From: an uncultured Acidimicrobiia bacterium
Lineage (GTDB): Bacteria > Actinomycetota > Acidimicrobiia > Acidimicrobiales > CAIXPF01
Length of the DNA: 64,000 nt
Reading direction: 5' to 3'
Assembly: GCA_903921205.1 (NCBI GenBank)
Contig: CAIXPF010000095.1
Coordinates: 1 to 64,000, forward strand
Shown here piece after piece: positions 17,465 to 25,824 of the stretch. Both the position numbers and the translations under genes were made by a program. The first letter of the stretch is position 1. Every line of letters begins with the position of its first letter. The notes beneath the pieces were generated by a model. That model was not told the origin of the DNA, made no database searches, and saw nothing but the letters and a program-made list of their open reading frames with translations.

Positions 17465-18382
17465 TCAGATCCCCAGCAGCGCCCGGACGGTGGCGGTATC
17501 GGCCACCGGACGGCCGACCGCGGCGGCGAGGGCCACCACCTCGGCCACCAGCTCGGCGTTGGTCGGCCGGCGACGTTCGCCGGGCAGGGGCGCGAAGTCC
17601 TCCCACCCCACCCGCACGTGGCCACCGAGCTCGATCGCCGCGGCGGCCAACCCGGTGCCGACCACGTCACCGCCGACCACCCCCACCATCCAACGCAACG
17701 GCGCGTCGCCGAGCAGACGCAGATAGGTCTCCAACGCCCAGATCTCGGCCGGCAGGCCGAAATACGTGGACGGACCCGACAGGTAGAACTGCAGCTTGGC
17801 CTTGGCCGGCAACGTGCCGGCCTCGAGATGACCCAATGCCAGCCGCAGGAACCCCGGCTCGAAGATGGACACGTGCACCGCCACGTCGCGCTCACGGCAC
17901 CAGGCGAACATCCAGTCGACATCGGCCGGCGAGTTCACGTAGGGCACCGCACCGGCTCCCACCGAACCGTCGGAGCGCCGTCCGGTCAGGTTCAGCGAGC
18001 CGGGGTCGGCCACCGCCAGGCTGAGCGCCCCGGCCTCGTGCAGCGCCACCAGGTGGGCGTAGCGGTCCTCGATGGTCCGGCCCTGGCCCCCGCCGGCCAT
18101 CGTCGGGTAGCAGATCGCCCCGGGATGCACCGCACGGATGGCCTCCCATGCCAAACGGTACGGTTCGGGATCGTGGCGGCCGTCGCCGCCGAGCACCTCG
18201 TCGGCGGTGTGGTTGTGGATCACCGTGGCCCCGGCATCGAGGCAGGCCAGGGCGTCCTCGGCGACCTCCTCGACGGTGCAGGGCACCACCGGGTTGGCAC
18301 GGGCCCCTCCCCGCCGGGCCCACGACGCCGGCAGGGCGCCGTTGATCGCCGCCTCGATGATCAGCGGTTCCGTCGCAGCCAT
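17465..18382 (-). CDS. Beta-keto acid cleavage enzyme (DUF849/BKACE)
   Basis: This protein is about 305 residues. I chose ATG 18382 (MAATEPLIIEAAINGAL), which has a GGAGGACGTG ribosome site. The family condenses a beta-keto acid with acetyl-CoA to give acetoacetate and a new CoA ester, using a zinc-dependent TIM barrel. Visible features are the first strand IIEAAINGA, the metal-binding IHNHT segment (HxH), PEPYRLAWEAIR, CYPTMAGG and, near the C-terminus, HVRVGWEDF. Neighbouring SDR and monooxygenase genes fit a keto-acid degradation role. The substrate side-chain pocket cannot be read from sequence alone. Confidence 0.88.
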   Translation of the reverse strand: MAATEPLIIEAAINGALPASWARRGGARANPVVPCTVEEVAEDALACLDAGATVIHNHTADEVLGGDGRHDPEPYRLAWEAIRAVHPGAICYPTMAGGGQGRTIEDRYAHLVALHEAGALSLAVADPGSLNLTGRRSDGSVGAGAVPYVNSPADVDWMFAWCRERDVAVHVSIFEPGFLRLALGHLEAGTLPAKAKLQFYLSGPSTYFGLPAEIWALETYLRLLGDAPLRWMVGVVGGDVVGTGLAAAAIELGGHVRVGWEDFAPLPGERRRPTNAELVAEVVALAAAVGRPVADTATVRALLGI

Positions 18383-18550
18383 CACGTCCTCCACGTCGTC
18401 CCGGTCGTCCCGGTCGTCGACGGCCAGCTTCCCACGGCTTCGTCGTCACCGCCCGGCGGGCGCGCCGGTGCCGGGTCGCGTACCGTGCCGGGACGCCGAC
18501 GTGCACCGACGACACGCCGGGGACCGCTACCACACAGGAGCACACCGACC

Positions 18551-19297
18551 ATGGGCCGACTCGACGGCAAGATCGCACTCATCACCGGCGGAGCCCGGGG
18601 CCAGGGGGCCGAGGAGGGCCGGCTGTTCTGCGCCGAGGGCGCCACGGTCATCCTCACCGACGTGCTCGACGAGGAGGGCGAACGCACCGCGGCAGGGATC
18701 GAAGGTGCGTCCTACCTCCACCTCGACGTCAGCTCCGAGGCCGAGTGGCAGTCGGTGGTCGACACGGTCATCGCCCGCCACGGGGCGCTCGACGTGCTGG
18801 TCAACAACGCCGGCATCGACCTCGACAAGCGTTTCGAGGCCACCACCCTGGCCGACTTCGAACGCGTCGTGGCCATCAACCAGACCGGCGTGTTCCTGGG
18901 CATGCGCACTGCGGCCACCGCCATGATGGCGGCGGGCCGGCCGGGCTCGATCGTCAACATCTCCTCGGTGGCCGGCCTGCAGGGCGTGCGGGGCCGGGCC
19001 GCCTACGGCGCCACCAAGTGGGCGGTACGGGGCATGACCAAGATCGGTGCGCTCGAGTGGGGCAAGCGGGGCATCCGGGTCAACTCGGTGCACCCCGGCC
19101 TGATCGAGACCCCGATGACGGAGACCCAGCGGGCGTTCACCGATCCCGACGTGCGGGTCCGCGCCGAGCGCAACATCCCCATCGGCCGGATGGGCACCGC
19201 CACCGACATCGCCAACATGGTGCTGTTCCTCGCCAGCGACGAGTCGAGCTACTGCACCGGCCAGGAGTTCACCGTCGACGGCGGCGTGCACCCGTGA
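18551..19297 (+). CDS. SDR oxidoreductase, hydroxysteroid dehydrogenase-like
   Basis: This 248-residue classical SDR has TGGARGQG at residues 12-19, NNAGID, the Ser in NISSVAGLQGVRG and catalytic YGATK. It ends YCTGQEFTVDGGVHP. The GARGQG variant, with Gln in the glycine motif, is typical of 3-alpha/20-beta-hydroxysteroid dehydrogenase-type enzymes from actinobacteria. A CAGGAG ribosome site precedes ATG 18551. It is transcribed divergently from the DUF849 gene and may share its regulatory region (18383-18550). Confidence 0.9.
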   Translation: MGRLDGKIALITGGARGQGAEEGRLFCAEGATVILTDVLDEEGERTAAGIEGASYLHLDVSSEAEWQSVVDTVIARHGALDVLVNNAGIDLDKRFEATTLADFERVVAINQTGVFLGMRTAATAMMAAGRPGSIVNISSVAGLQGVRGRAAYGATKWAVRGMTKIGALEWGKRGIRVNSVHPGLIETPMTETQRAFTDPDVRVRAERNIPIGRMGTATDIANMVLFLASDESSYCTGQEFTVDGGVHP

Positions 19298-19339
19298 TCG
19301 AGGCACCGGCCACGGGCGGCGAGCCCAGCCGGGCAGCGT

Positions 19340-20029
19340 TCAGCCTGGCGCGGTGACCAGCGGCGGGGCCAGCACGAACAGGCCCTCGGCCTCGGCGAAG
19401 ACCCCCTCGTCGCTCGAGCCCTCGCAGGTGATGAACAGTTTGCGGCCCTCGCGTCGGACCAGCCGGGAGCGGAACCGGACCGGCTGCTCCAGCGGGGCCG
19501 CGGCGCGGAAGGCGATGCTGAGCTGCACGGTGTAGGCGGGTTGGCCGACCAGCAGCAGGATCAGGCTCATCGACTCGTCGATCGCCGCCGCCACGGCACC
19601 GCCGTGGACCCGTTCGGGTGGGCCCTCGAAGGCCCGCCCGAACACCGTTTCGGCCACGGTCTCGTCACCGTCGCGACGGTAGGTGAAGCCCATCGACGTC
19701 CCGCTCGACGGGCCACCGATGCAGGACAGCTCGTCGAAGCGGAGCACCGAGCCGTCGGGCGGTGCCGGCTGGGGCACGCCGGTCAGCATGAACTCGGCCA
19801 GACCGCCCCGGCCGACCATGAAGGTGCGCTTGTCGCGCACCGGGGCGTCGCCGACCGCCGCCACCCACCCCTCGACCCGCCCCGCCAGCTCATCGAGCTG
19901 CGCAACGGTGAGGTCGCGCCCGGCGAGCAGGTGCGCCGCAGCGCGTACGGCCGCCGCGGCCCGCCGGGCGGGGTCGTCGTCGCGCTCGGGACCGGGACCG
20001 ACCGGGCCCTCGTCGACGTCGTCCGCCAT
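19340..20029 (-). CDS. PaaI-type hotdog thioesterase
   Basis: This protein is about 229 residues, from ATG 20029 (MADDVDEGPVGPG). The C-terminal half has the hotdog thioesterase core: GRAFEGPPERVHGGAVAAAIDESM on the central helix (GPPERVHGGAVAAAIDE), then YTVQLSIAFRAAAPL. The N-terminal 80 residues form a helical extension seen in actinobacterial acyl-CoA thioesterase-like proteins. It probably hydrolyses acyl-CoA esters. It lies 14 bp after the EVE gene in the same direction and converges on the SDR at 18551. Confidence 0.82.
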   Translation of the reverse strand: MADDVDEGPVGPGPERDDDPARRAAAAVRAAAHLLAGRDLTVAQLDELAGRVEGWVAAVGDAPVRDKRTFMVGRGGLAEFMLTGVPQPAPPDGSVLRFDELSCIGGPSSGTSMGFTYRRDGDETVAETVFGRAFEGPPERVHGGAVAAAIDESMSLILLLVGQPAYTVQLSIAFRAAAPLEQPVRFRSRLVRREGRKLFITCEGSSDEGVFAEAEGLFVLAPPLVTAPG

Positions 20030-20043
20030 GCCCGGGTCCGGAT

Positions 20044-20646
20044 TCAACGCGTCCTCGGCCGGGACGGCTTCGGGTCGGAAGGGGCGGCCTTCACCGCGGC
20101 CGGCTTCGCCGCAGCCGGCTTCGCTCCGGGAGCAGGCTTCGCGCCGGCGGGCAGGGTGCGGCGCTTGCGGGCCCGCTTGCGGCCGCCTGCCATGGCCACG
20201 ATGGCGTCGAACTGGTCGGGGGTGACCGGCTGGACCGACAGGCGCGACTTGCCCACCAGCGGCATGCCCTCGAGCACCCCGCCGGGCTCGCCGTGGCTGC
20301 GCAGCTCGTCGAGGGGCACCAGCCGCGGGAAGATCTCCACGAAGCCGATGTCCACCATGAACCAGCGGGGGTCCTGCGGGGAGGACTGCTCGTCGAAGTA
20401 CTTCGAGGCAGGGTCCCACGCAGTGTGGTCGGCGTAGGCGGTCCGTACCACCTCGCCGAGACCGACCACCCCGGGCGGCTTCGCATTGGAGTGGTAGACG
20501 AGCACCCAGTCGCCGAGCTGCATGTCGTCCCGCATGAAGTTGCGGGCCTGGTAGTTGCGCACCCCGTCCCACGACGTGCGGCCGAGCCGCTTCAGGTCGT
20601 CGATCGAGAACGCATCCGGTTCGGTCTTCACCAGCCAATGAGCCAC
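20044..20646 (-). CDS. EVE (PUA-like) domain protein
   Basis: This 200-residue protein has residues 1-145 matching the EVE/thymocyte-nuclear-protein fold, a PUA-like domain thought to bind modified nucleic-acid bases. Features are WLVKTEPDAFSIDDL, WDGVRNYQARNFMR, GDWVLVYHSN and VVGLGEVVRTAY. The C-terminal 50 residues are a Lys/Ala/Pro-rich tail that probably contacts nucleic acid. It starts with GTG, with a TACGAT box 8 nt upstream. It is likely cotranscribed with the thioesterase. Confidence 0.9.
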   Translation of the reverse strand: MAHWLVKTEPDAFSIDDLKRLGRTSWDGVRNYQARNFMRDDMQLGDWVLVYHSNAKPPGVVGLGEVVRTAYADHTAWDPASKYFDEQSSPQDPRWFMVDIGFVEIFPRLVPLDELRSHGEPGGVLEGMPLVGKSRLSVQPVTPDQFDAIVAMAGGRKRARKRRTLPAGAKPAPGAKPAAAKPAAVKAAPSDPKPSRPRTR

Positions 20647-20974
20647 AGCGGCGGATCGTAGGCCAGCGTCCTCACCCGTTCAGACTTTCGCCGGTCAGAG
20701 CGCCGGCGGACGCGTGGGCACCGGGACCGGCTCGCCTCCGGCCACCGTCCGCGCGTCGGCAACCCGGCTCCGTAATCGGCGGTCCCGTTACCGGAGATCG
20801 GCACCCGACGCGGCCGCGCCACGCGCGTGTGTGACCAATGTCACGGTTGCGTGAATTCCGGCTGTCGCCAGATGCGGGTACGGTGATCCGGCCTGCTTCC
20901 TGGCTGGCAGATGAACTGGGCGCGGCTGTCATGTTGTGCCCTCCCCGGGAAAATTGATGCAAGGAGCCCGCACC
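20647..20974. other. Intergenic region upstream of the Thr-rich lipoprotein
   Basis: These 328 bases lie between the divergent EVE and lipoprotein genes. The EVE end holds a -10-like TACGAT (20655-20660, minus strand). The middle holds a CRP-like palindrome, described separately. A weak promoter for the lipoprotein, TTCCGG then 17 nt then TACGGT, ends near 20885. I see no RNA gene. Confidence 0.4.
20830..20845. promoter_or_regulatory. CRP/FNR-type binding site
   Basis: TGTGACCAATGTCACG matches the CRP consensus TGTGA-N6-TCACA in nine of ten half-site positions, the same consensus used by the mycobacterial CRP homologue. It lies about 130 bp upstream of the lipoprotein start and about 185 bp from the EVE gene. 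No CRP gene is in the window. Confidence 0.5.
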
Positions 20975-21223
20975 ATGAAGACCAAGCTTCGCCTCGTTGG
21001 TGGCCTCACCGCCGGCCTGATCCTGTTCGCCGGCCTCACCGGCTGCAGCAGCAGCGACGACAAGGAAGAGACCACCGAGACCACCGCCAAGGGCGGCGCG
21101 ACCGAGACCACCAAGGCCGGCGCCACCGCCACCACCAAGGCCGGCGAGACCGCCACCACCAAGGCCGGCGCCACCGCCACCACCGCCAAGGCTGCCGAGG
21201 CAACCACCACCGTCAAGAAGTGA
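20975..21223 (+). CDS. Small Thr/Ala/Lys-repeat lipoprotein
   Basis: This lipoprotein is about 82 residues. I chose ATG 20975, which has AAGGAG 8 nt upstream. A lipobox LFAGLTGC gives lipidation near residue 21. The mature part is almost entirely a low-complexity repeat of ATATTKAG/ETTKAG type, encoded by a 20-21 bp tandem DNA repeat. Such chains are usually extended spacers at the outer face of the membrane. No enzymatic domain is present. The upstream CRP-like site and downstream TTCG-loop terminator suggest a free-standing, strongly expressed transcript. Confidence 0.75.
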   Translation: MKTKLRLVGGLTAGLILFAGLTGCSSSDDKEETTETTAKGGATETTKAGATATTKAGETATTKAGATATTAKAAEATTTVKK

Positions 21224-21272
21224 TCCGGCCCGCCGCATGCCGGCGGTGCTGAGCGATCTCGTATCGCCGATA

Positions 21273-21296
21273 CGTGGCGGCCTTCGGGCCGCCACG
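21273..21296 (+). terminator. TTCG-loop hairpin terminator
   Basis: CGTGGCGGCC (21273-21282) pairs perfectly with GGCCGCCACG (21287-21296) around a TTCG tetraloop. It lies 50 bp after the lipoprotein stop codon. Confidence 0.75.
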
Positions 21297-21392
21297 TTCG
21301 CGTCCCGGCACCGCTGGTGCGCGGCCGTTGTCCACCGCTGCGGGCACCGGGCCACCGCCGTGAGGGACCGCTGCACCTAGCCTGGCGTCACG

Positions 21393-22862
21393 GTGAAGCT
21401 CCGACCTGCAGTTCTCATCCCGGCCACCCTCATCCCCACCGCCCTCGCCACCGTGGGTCTGGTCCGCACCCGGCGCACCCGGCGCACCCGTGGCACCGGT
21501 CCGCAGCCGGTCCGCACCACCTCGAGAGCAGCCCGCAACGTCGAGGTGGCGGCGTTGTCGGCCCGCGTGGGCACGGCGACCGCCCTCACCAGGGCCCGAC
21601 AGGTGTTCGCCTCGGCGGAGCGGCGCATCAGCCTCGACGAGGATCTGCAGCTGCGCACCGCCGCCGACGTCGCTCGCACCCTCGGCGAGATGAAGGGCGC
21701 CCTGATGAAGATCGGGCAGATGGCCAGCTACCTCGATCACGGCCTGCCCGAACCGTTGCGGCTGGCCCTGACCCAGCTGCAGTCCGGGGCCCCGCCGATG
21801 AGCGCCGAGCTCGCCGCCCGCACCATCACCGAGGAACTGGGCCGGCCTCCCCAGGATCTCTTCCTCGAGTGGGACCCGGTACCGATCGCCGCCGCCTCGA
21901 TCGGCCAGGTGCACCGGGCCATCACCAACGACGGCCGGGCGGTGGCGGTCAAGGTGCAGTACCCCGGCGTGGCCGATGCCATCGCCGCCGACCTCGGCAA
22001 CGCCGACCTGCTCTTCGGTGCCCTCGGGCTGGCGTTCCCCGGCCTCGACCCCGACCCCATCACCGCCGAGCTGCGCACCCGCATCACCGAGGAGCTCGAC
22101 TATCGGCAGGAGGCCCGCAACCAGCAGCTCTTCGCCGACTACTACGCCGGTCACCCGTTCATCCACATCCCGTCGGTGCTCGCCGAGCTGTCGACCGGGC
22201 GGGTGTTGACCAGCGAGCTGGTCACCGGGTCGACCTTCGCCGAGGCCGTCACCTGGGACGAACGCGAGCGTGACCTCATCGGCGAGACCATGTTCCGCTT
22301 CGTCTTCGGCAGCCTCTACCGCCTGCGGGCGTTCAACGGCGACCCCCATCCCGGCAACTACCTGTTCCACGGCGACGGGCGGGTCACCTTCTTGGACTTC
22401 GGCCTGGTCCGGCGCTTCAGCGACGAGGAGATGGCGAACTTCCAGCGGATGATCACCGAGATGGTGCTCAACGACGACCTCGTCGCCTTCCGCCGGGCGG
22501 TCGAGGACAACGGGCTGCTGGCCCGCGGTGCCCCGGTCACCACCGCCGAGGTCGGCGAGTACTTCAGCCACTTCTACACCTTCGTACGCCGCCGGGGACG
22601 CTTCACCTGGAGCACCGACTACGCCTCTGCCACCGTGCGCCAGACCTTCAACGCCTCGAGCCCGGTGACCCGTCACACCACGGTGCCGGCCAGCTTCGTG
22701 CTCATCCAGCGCATCAACCTGGGGCTGTACGCCCTGCTGGGGCAGCTCGAGGCCACCGCCGACTGGCGGATCATCGCCGAGGACATCTGGCCCTGGGTCG
22801 ACCGGCCGGCCGACACCGAGCTGGCCCGGCGCGAGATCGCCTGGCGCAGCCGGCCCCGCTGA
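21393..22862 (+). CDS. ABC1/UbiB-family atypical kinase
   Basis: This 489-residue protein has an N-terminal hydrophobic or amphipathic stretch, then the ABC1 (AarF/UbiB) kinase-like fold. The family KxGQ motif is MKIGQMASYLD, the Ala-rich nucleotide loop is AAASIGQVHRA, the catalytic Lys lies in VAVKVQYPG, and the C-lobe carries NGDPHPGNYLF and VTFLDFGLVRRF. Family members support isoprenoid-quinone or lipid metabolism, probably as ATPases. The start is GTG 21393, with TAGCCT 9 nt upstream. It is transcribed ahead of a hydrolase and cation efflux cluster. Confidence 0.92.
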   Translation: MKLRPAVLIPATLIPTALATVGLVRTRRTRRTRGTGPQPVRTTSRAARNVEVAALSARVGTATALTRARQVFASAERRISLDEDLQLRTAADVARTLGEMKGALMKIGQMASYLDHGLPEPLRLALTQLQSGAPPMSAELAARTITEELGRPPQDLFLEWDPVPIAAASIGQVHRAITNDGRAVAVKVQYPGVADAIAADLGNADLLFGALGLAFPGLDPDPITAELRTRITEELDYRQEARNQQLFADYYAGHPFIHIPSVLAELSTGRVLTSELVTGSTFAEAVTWDERERDLIGETMFRFVFGSLYRLRAFNGDPHPGNYLFHGDGRVTFLDFGLVRRFSDEEMANFQRMITEMVLNDDLVAFRRAVEDNGLLARGAPVTTAEVGEYFSHFYTFVRRRGRFTWSTDYASATVRQTFNASSPVTRHTTVPASFVLIQRINLGLYALLGQLEATADWRIIAEDIWPWVDRPADTELARREIAWRSRPR

Positions 22863-22966
22863 CACCGTCGCCGGCCTGCGCACCCCCGCTCGGTCGTACC
22901 GGCCCACCGACCCCCGCCCGGTCGCACCGCTACGGTGGTCGCCGACCGCCCCGGCCCGGAGCACCC

Positions 22967-23881
22967 ATGACCGATTCCGTTCCCGCACCCCTTGCCACCC
23001 GGGCGCCCGCCCGGCGTTGGGCCTTCGCCAACCCGTTGGAGATCGCCCTGGTCGAATGGGGCCCGGCCGACGGCCCCCCACTGATCCTGGTGCACGGCGG
23101 GGGCGACTTCGCCCGCAACTTCGACGGCTTCGCCCCGCTGCTGGCCGATGCCGGCTGGCGGGTGGTGGCCTGGGACCAACGCGGCCACGGCGACTCGGCC
23201 CGGGCCGAGCTGTACGGCTGGTCCGCGGAGTTGCGCGACCTCGTCGGGGTCCTGCGGGCGGTGCCGGGTGGCCCCCACCCGGTGATCGGCCATTCCAAGG
23301 GCGGGGTCCTGGCCCTCGACGTCGCTGCGGCCCGGCCCGACCTCGTGCGCGCCGTCGTGGCGGTCGACGGCTTCATCCGCCGGGTCTATCCCCCACGGCC
23401 GCCGGAGGAGACCGCCGAACGCTGGCTCGACCTGCAGCGATCGGGGCGTACCGCCCGCGCCGGCACCACCGCCGAGCTCGCCGAGGGTCGCCAGGCCGCC
23501 AACCCCCGCCTCGATCGGGCCTGGATCGACTACCTGGTCGAACTCGGCGCGACCCCCGACGCCGACGGACGCTGGAGCTGGAAGATCGACCCGGCAGCCT
23601 TCCCGCTCCCACCACATGCCGTGACCCTCGAGGCCGGCCTGCAACGGTTGGCGAGGGTGCGCTGCCCCCTGCTGGCTCTCAAGGCCGGCATCGAGGAAGC
23701 GATCGCCGGGCAGCCCTCCGCCGAGCTGCTGCGCGACCACCTGCCGCCGCTGGGCCGCCTCGAGGTCCTCGACGGGCTCGGCCACTTCGCCCACGTCGAG
23801 GACCCGCAGCGCATCGCCGCGCTCGCGCTGTCGTTCCTCGACGACGTCCTCGATGACGACCCCGACCCCGACCGCGACTGA
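22967..23881 (+). CDS. Alpha/beta hydrolase
   Basis: This 304-residue hydrolase has the oxyanion motif LVHGGGDFARN, strand VVAWDQRGHGDS, the nucleophile elbow VIGHSKGGVL (Ser in GHSKG) and a C-terminal catalytic His in GLGHFAHVEDP. The acid is probably in the LLALKAGIEE region. A 100-residue cap region lies between. Substrate is unknown. The CDF transporter starts 3 bp after its stop, and another hydrolase follows that, so the three form an operon. Confidence 0.87.
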   Translation: MTDSVPAPLATRAPARRWAFANPLEIALVEWGPADGPPLILVHGGGDFARNFDGFAPLLADAGWRVVAWDQRGHGDSARAELYGWSAELRDLVGVLRAVPGGPHPVIGHSKGGVLALDVAAARPDLVRAVVAVDGFIRRVYPPRPPEETAERWLDLQRSGRTARAGTTAELAEGRQAANPRLDRAWIDYLVELGATPDADGRWSWKIDPAAFPLPPHAVTLEAGLQRLARVRCPLLALKAGIEEAIAGQPSAELLRDHLPPLGRLEVLDGLGHFAHVEDPQRIAALALSFLDDVLDDDPDPDRD

Positions 23882-23884
23882 CCG

Positions 23885-24901
23885 GTGGCCCCCCGAAACC
23901 TGACCCGGTACGGGTGGTACGCCGTTGCCGCGGCCCTCGCCACCATGGCGCTGAAGTTCGGCGCCTGGGCGTTGACCGGCTCGGTCGGGTTGCTGTCCGA
24001 CGCCCTCGAGTCCACCGTCAACCTCGCAGCCGGCATCCTCATGCTGCTGGCGCTACGGGTCTCGGCCCAGCCCCCGGACGATACCCACCAGTACGGGCAC
24101 GAGAAGGCCGAGTACCTCTCGGCCGCCGCCGAGGGCCTGATGATCATCGTCGCTGCGGCGCTGATCGTGTGGACCGCAGTCGACCGGCTGCTGCATCCCC
24201 GTCCACTGGAGCAGATGACCGTCGGCCTGACCATCAGCACCTCCGCCGCGATCGTCAACCTGGTGGTCGGACTGTGGTTCGTCCGGCTCGGCCGCCGCAA
24301 CCATTCCCGGGCGCTGGAGGCCGACGGCCGGCACCTCCTGACCGACGTCGTCACCTCGGCGGGGGTCGTGGTCGGCCTCGGGCTCGCCACGCTGACGGGC
24401 TGGGAACGGCTCGACCCGCTGGTGGCGATGACGGTCGGGGTCAACATCGTGGTCACCGGCGGTCGGGTGCTGTGGGGATCGGTCAGCGGCCTCATGGACC
24501 CGACGCTGCCACCCGAGGAGCAGGCCACCCTCGATGCAGTGCTGGCCGGCTACGCCGAGCGGGGCGTGGCATTTCATGCGGTACGGAGCCGCCAGTCCGG
24601 CCACCGTCGATTCGTCTCGCTCCACGTCCTGGTCCCGGGGGCATGGTCGGTCAGCCGGGCGCACGGCGTCGTCGAGCAGCTCGAGGCCGACATCCGCACC
24701 GCGCTCGCCCACCTCGATGCCCTCACCGTGTTCACCCATCTCGAACCACTCGAGGACCCGCGCTCCTACCGCGATGCCCACCTCGACCGCGAACCACCTC
24801 CAGCCGGGCCGCGCGGGCTGACCGGACCGACCGGACCCGAACCTGCACCGCCAAGCGCTGCGCCCGCCGAAGCTGCCGAGCACCGGGAAGGGCCCCGATG
24901 A
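23885..24901 (+). CDS. Cation diffusion facilitator (zinc/iron-type efflux)
   Basis: This 338-residue protein has six transmembrane segments in the first 205 residues and a cytoplasmic CDF domain. Metal-site motifs are SVGLLSDALEST in the second segment and GRHLLTDVVTSAG in the fifth (HxxxD), with HQYGHEKAEYLSAAAEG between. The C-terminal domain carries HRRFVSLHVLVPG and a Pro/Ala tail. The Asp/His arrangement fits divalent metal export, but zinc, iron and manganese cannot be separated. It starts with GTG 3 bp after the hydrolase and overlaps the next gene by 4 bp (ATGA). Confidence 0.92.
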   Translation: MAPRNLTRYGWYAVAAALATMALKFGAWALTGSVGLLSDALESTVNLAAGILMLLALRVSAQPPDDTHQYGHEKAEYLSAAAEGLMIIVAAALIVWTAVDRLLHPRPLEQMTVGLTISTSAAIVNLVVGLWFVRLGRRNHSRALEADGRHLLTDVVTSAGVVVGLGLATLTGWERLDPLVAMTVGVNIVVTGGRVLWGSVSGLMDPTLPPEEQATLDAVLAGYAERGVAFHAVRSRQSGHRRFVSLHVLVPGAWSVSRAHGVVEQLEADIRTALAHLDALTVFTHLEPLEDPRSYRDAHLDREPPPAGPRGLTGPTGPEPAPPSAAPAEAAEHREGPR

Positions 24902-25809
24902 GCGCAGAGGCCCCGGCATGGTTCACCCAGCAATGTGCCGTCGTGCCCGACGAGGGCACGATCGACGTCGACGGGTGCGCCATCCGCTGGCTGCGCTGGG
25001 GAGATCCAGCCGCGCCACCGCTGGTCCTGGTGCACGGCGGCGCCGCCAGCGCCCGGTGGTGGGTGCCGCTGGCCCCGTTCCTCACCACCGACCGCTGCGT
25101 CATCGCCCCCGACCTGTCCGGCATGGGCGACTCCGGCTGGCGTACCACCGGGTACCGTACCGAGCAGTGGGCCGACGAGGTCCTGGCCTGTGTCGGCGAG
25201 GCCAGCCGCAGCGCCGAGCGACCGGTCCTGGTGGGCCACAGCCTCGGCGGCTCGGTGGTGGCGGTGGCCGCCGTGCGCCGGCCGGACGCCGTGCGCGGGG
25301 TGGTGCTCTGCGACACCGGGGTCAGCCGTTCCACCCGCACCGGACGATCGGCGCGCCACTTCCGCAACCGGTTGACCTATCGGGACGCAGCCGAGGCCGT
25401 CGCCCGCTTCAAGCTGATCCCGCGTCAGGACTGCGCCAACGCCTGGATGGTGCAGCACATCGCCCGGACCTCGATCCGGCCGGTGGGGCCCGGTGGCCCC
25501 GACGACCCGACCCGTCCCGACGACGACGCCGCGGTCGCCTGGACCTGGAAGTTCGACTGGCGGTTGTTCGCCCGCAGCTACGAGAAGCCCTTCGCGGCGT
25601 ACCTCGAGCAGCTCGGTGCCCTGGAGCTGCCGGTGGCCTGCATCTTCGGCGAGCGCAGCCGGGTGGTCACCGCCGAGGTCGCCGAGCGCATCGCCGCCCA
25701 CCTCGGTCCCCGTCCGACCGTCTGGATCCCCGACGCCGCCCACCACCTCATGGCCGACCAGCCCATCGCCTTCGTCACCGCACTACGGGCCGTACTGCTC
25801 GGCATGTAG
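24898..25809 (+). CDS. Alpha/beta hydrolase
   Basis: This 303-residue protein begins at ATG 24898, overlapping the CDF stop codon (ATGA). It has LVLVHGGAASARWW (oxyanion), APDLSGMGDSGW, nucleophile elbow VLVGHSLGGSVV, acid region CIFGERSRVV and His in PDAAHHLMADQP. It is not a close copy of the hydrolase at 22967, so the pair is probably not a tandem duplication. Substrate is unknown. Its end converges on the polymerase gene at 25825. Confidence 0.87.
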   Translation: MSAEAPAWFTQQCAVVPDEGTIDVDGCAIRWLRWGDPAAPPLVLVHGGAASARWWVPLAPFLTTDRCVIAPDLSGMGDSGWRTTGYRTEQWADEVLACVGEASRSAERPVLVGHSLGGSVVAVAAVRRPDAVRGVVLCDTGVSRSTRTGRSARHFRNRLTYRDAAEAVARFKLIPRQDCANAWMVQHIARTSIRPVGPGGPDDPTRPDDDAAVAWTWKFDWRLFARSYEKPFAAYLEQLGALELPVACIFGERSRVVTAEVAERIAAHLGPRPTVWIPDAAHHLMADQPIAFVTALRAVLLGM

Positions 25810-25824
25810 ACCGTCCGTACGGCC

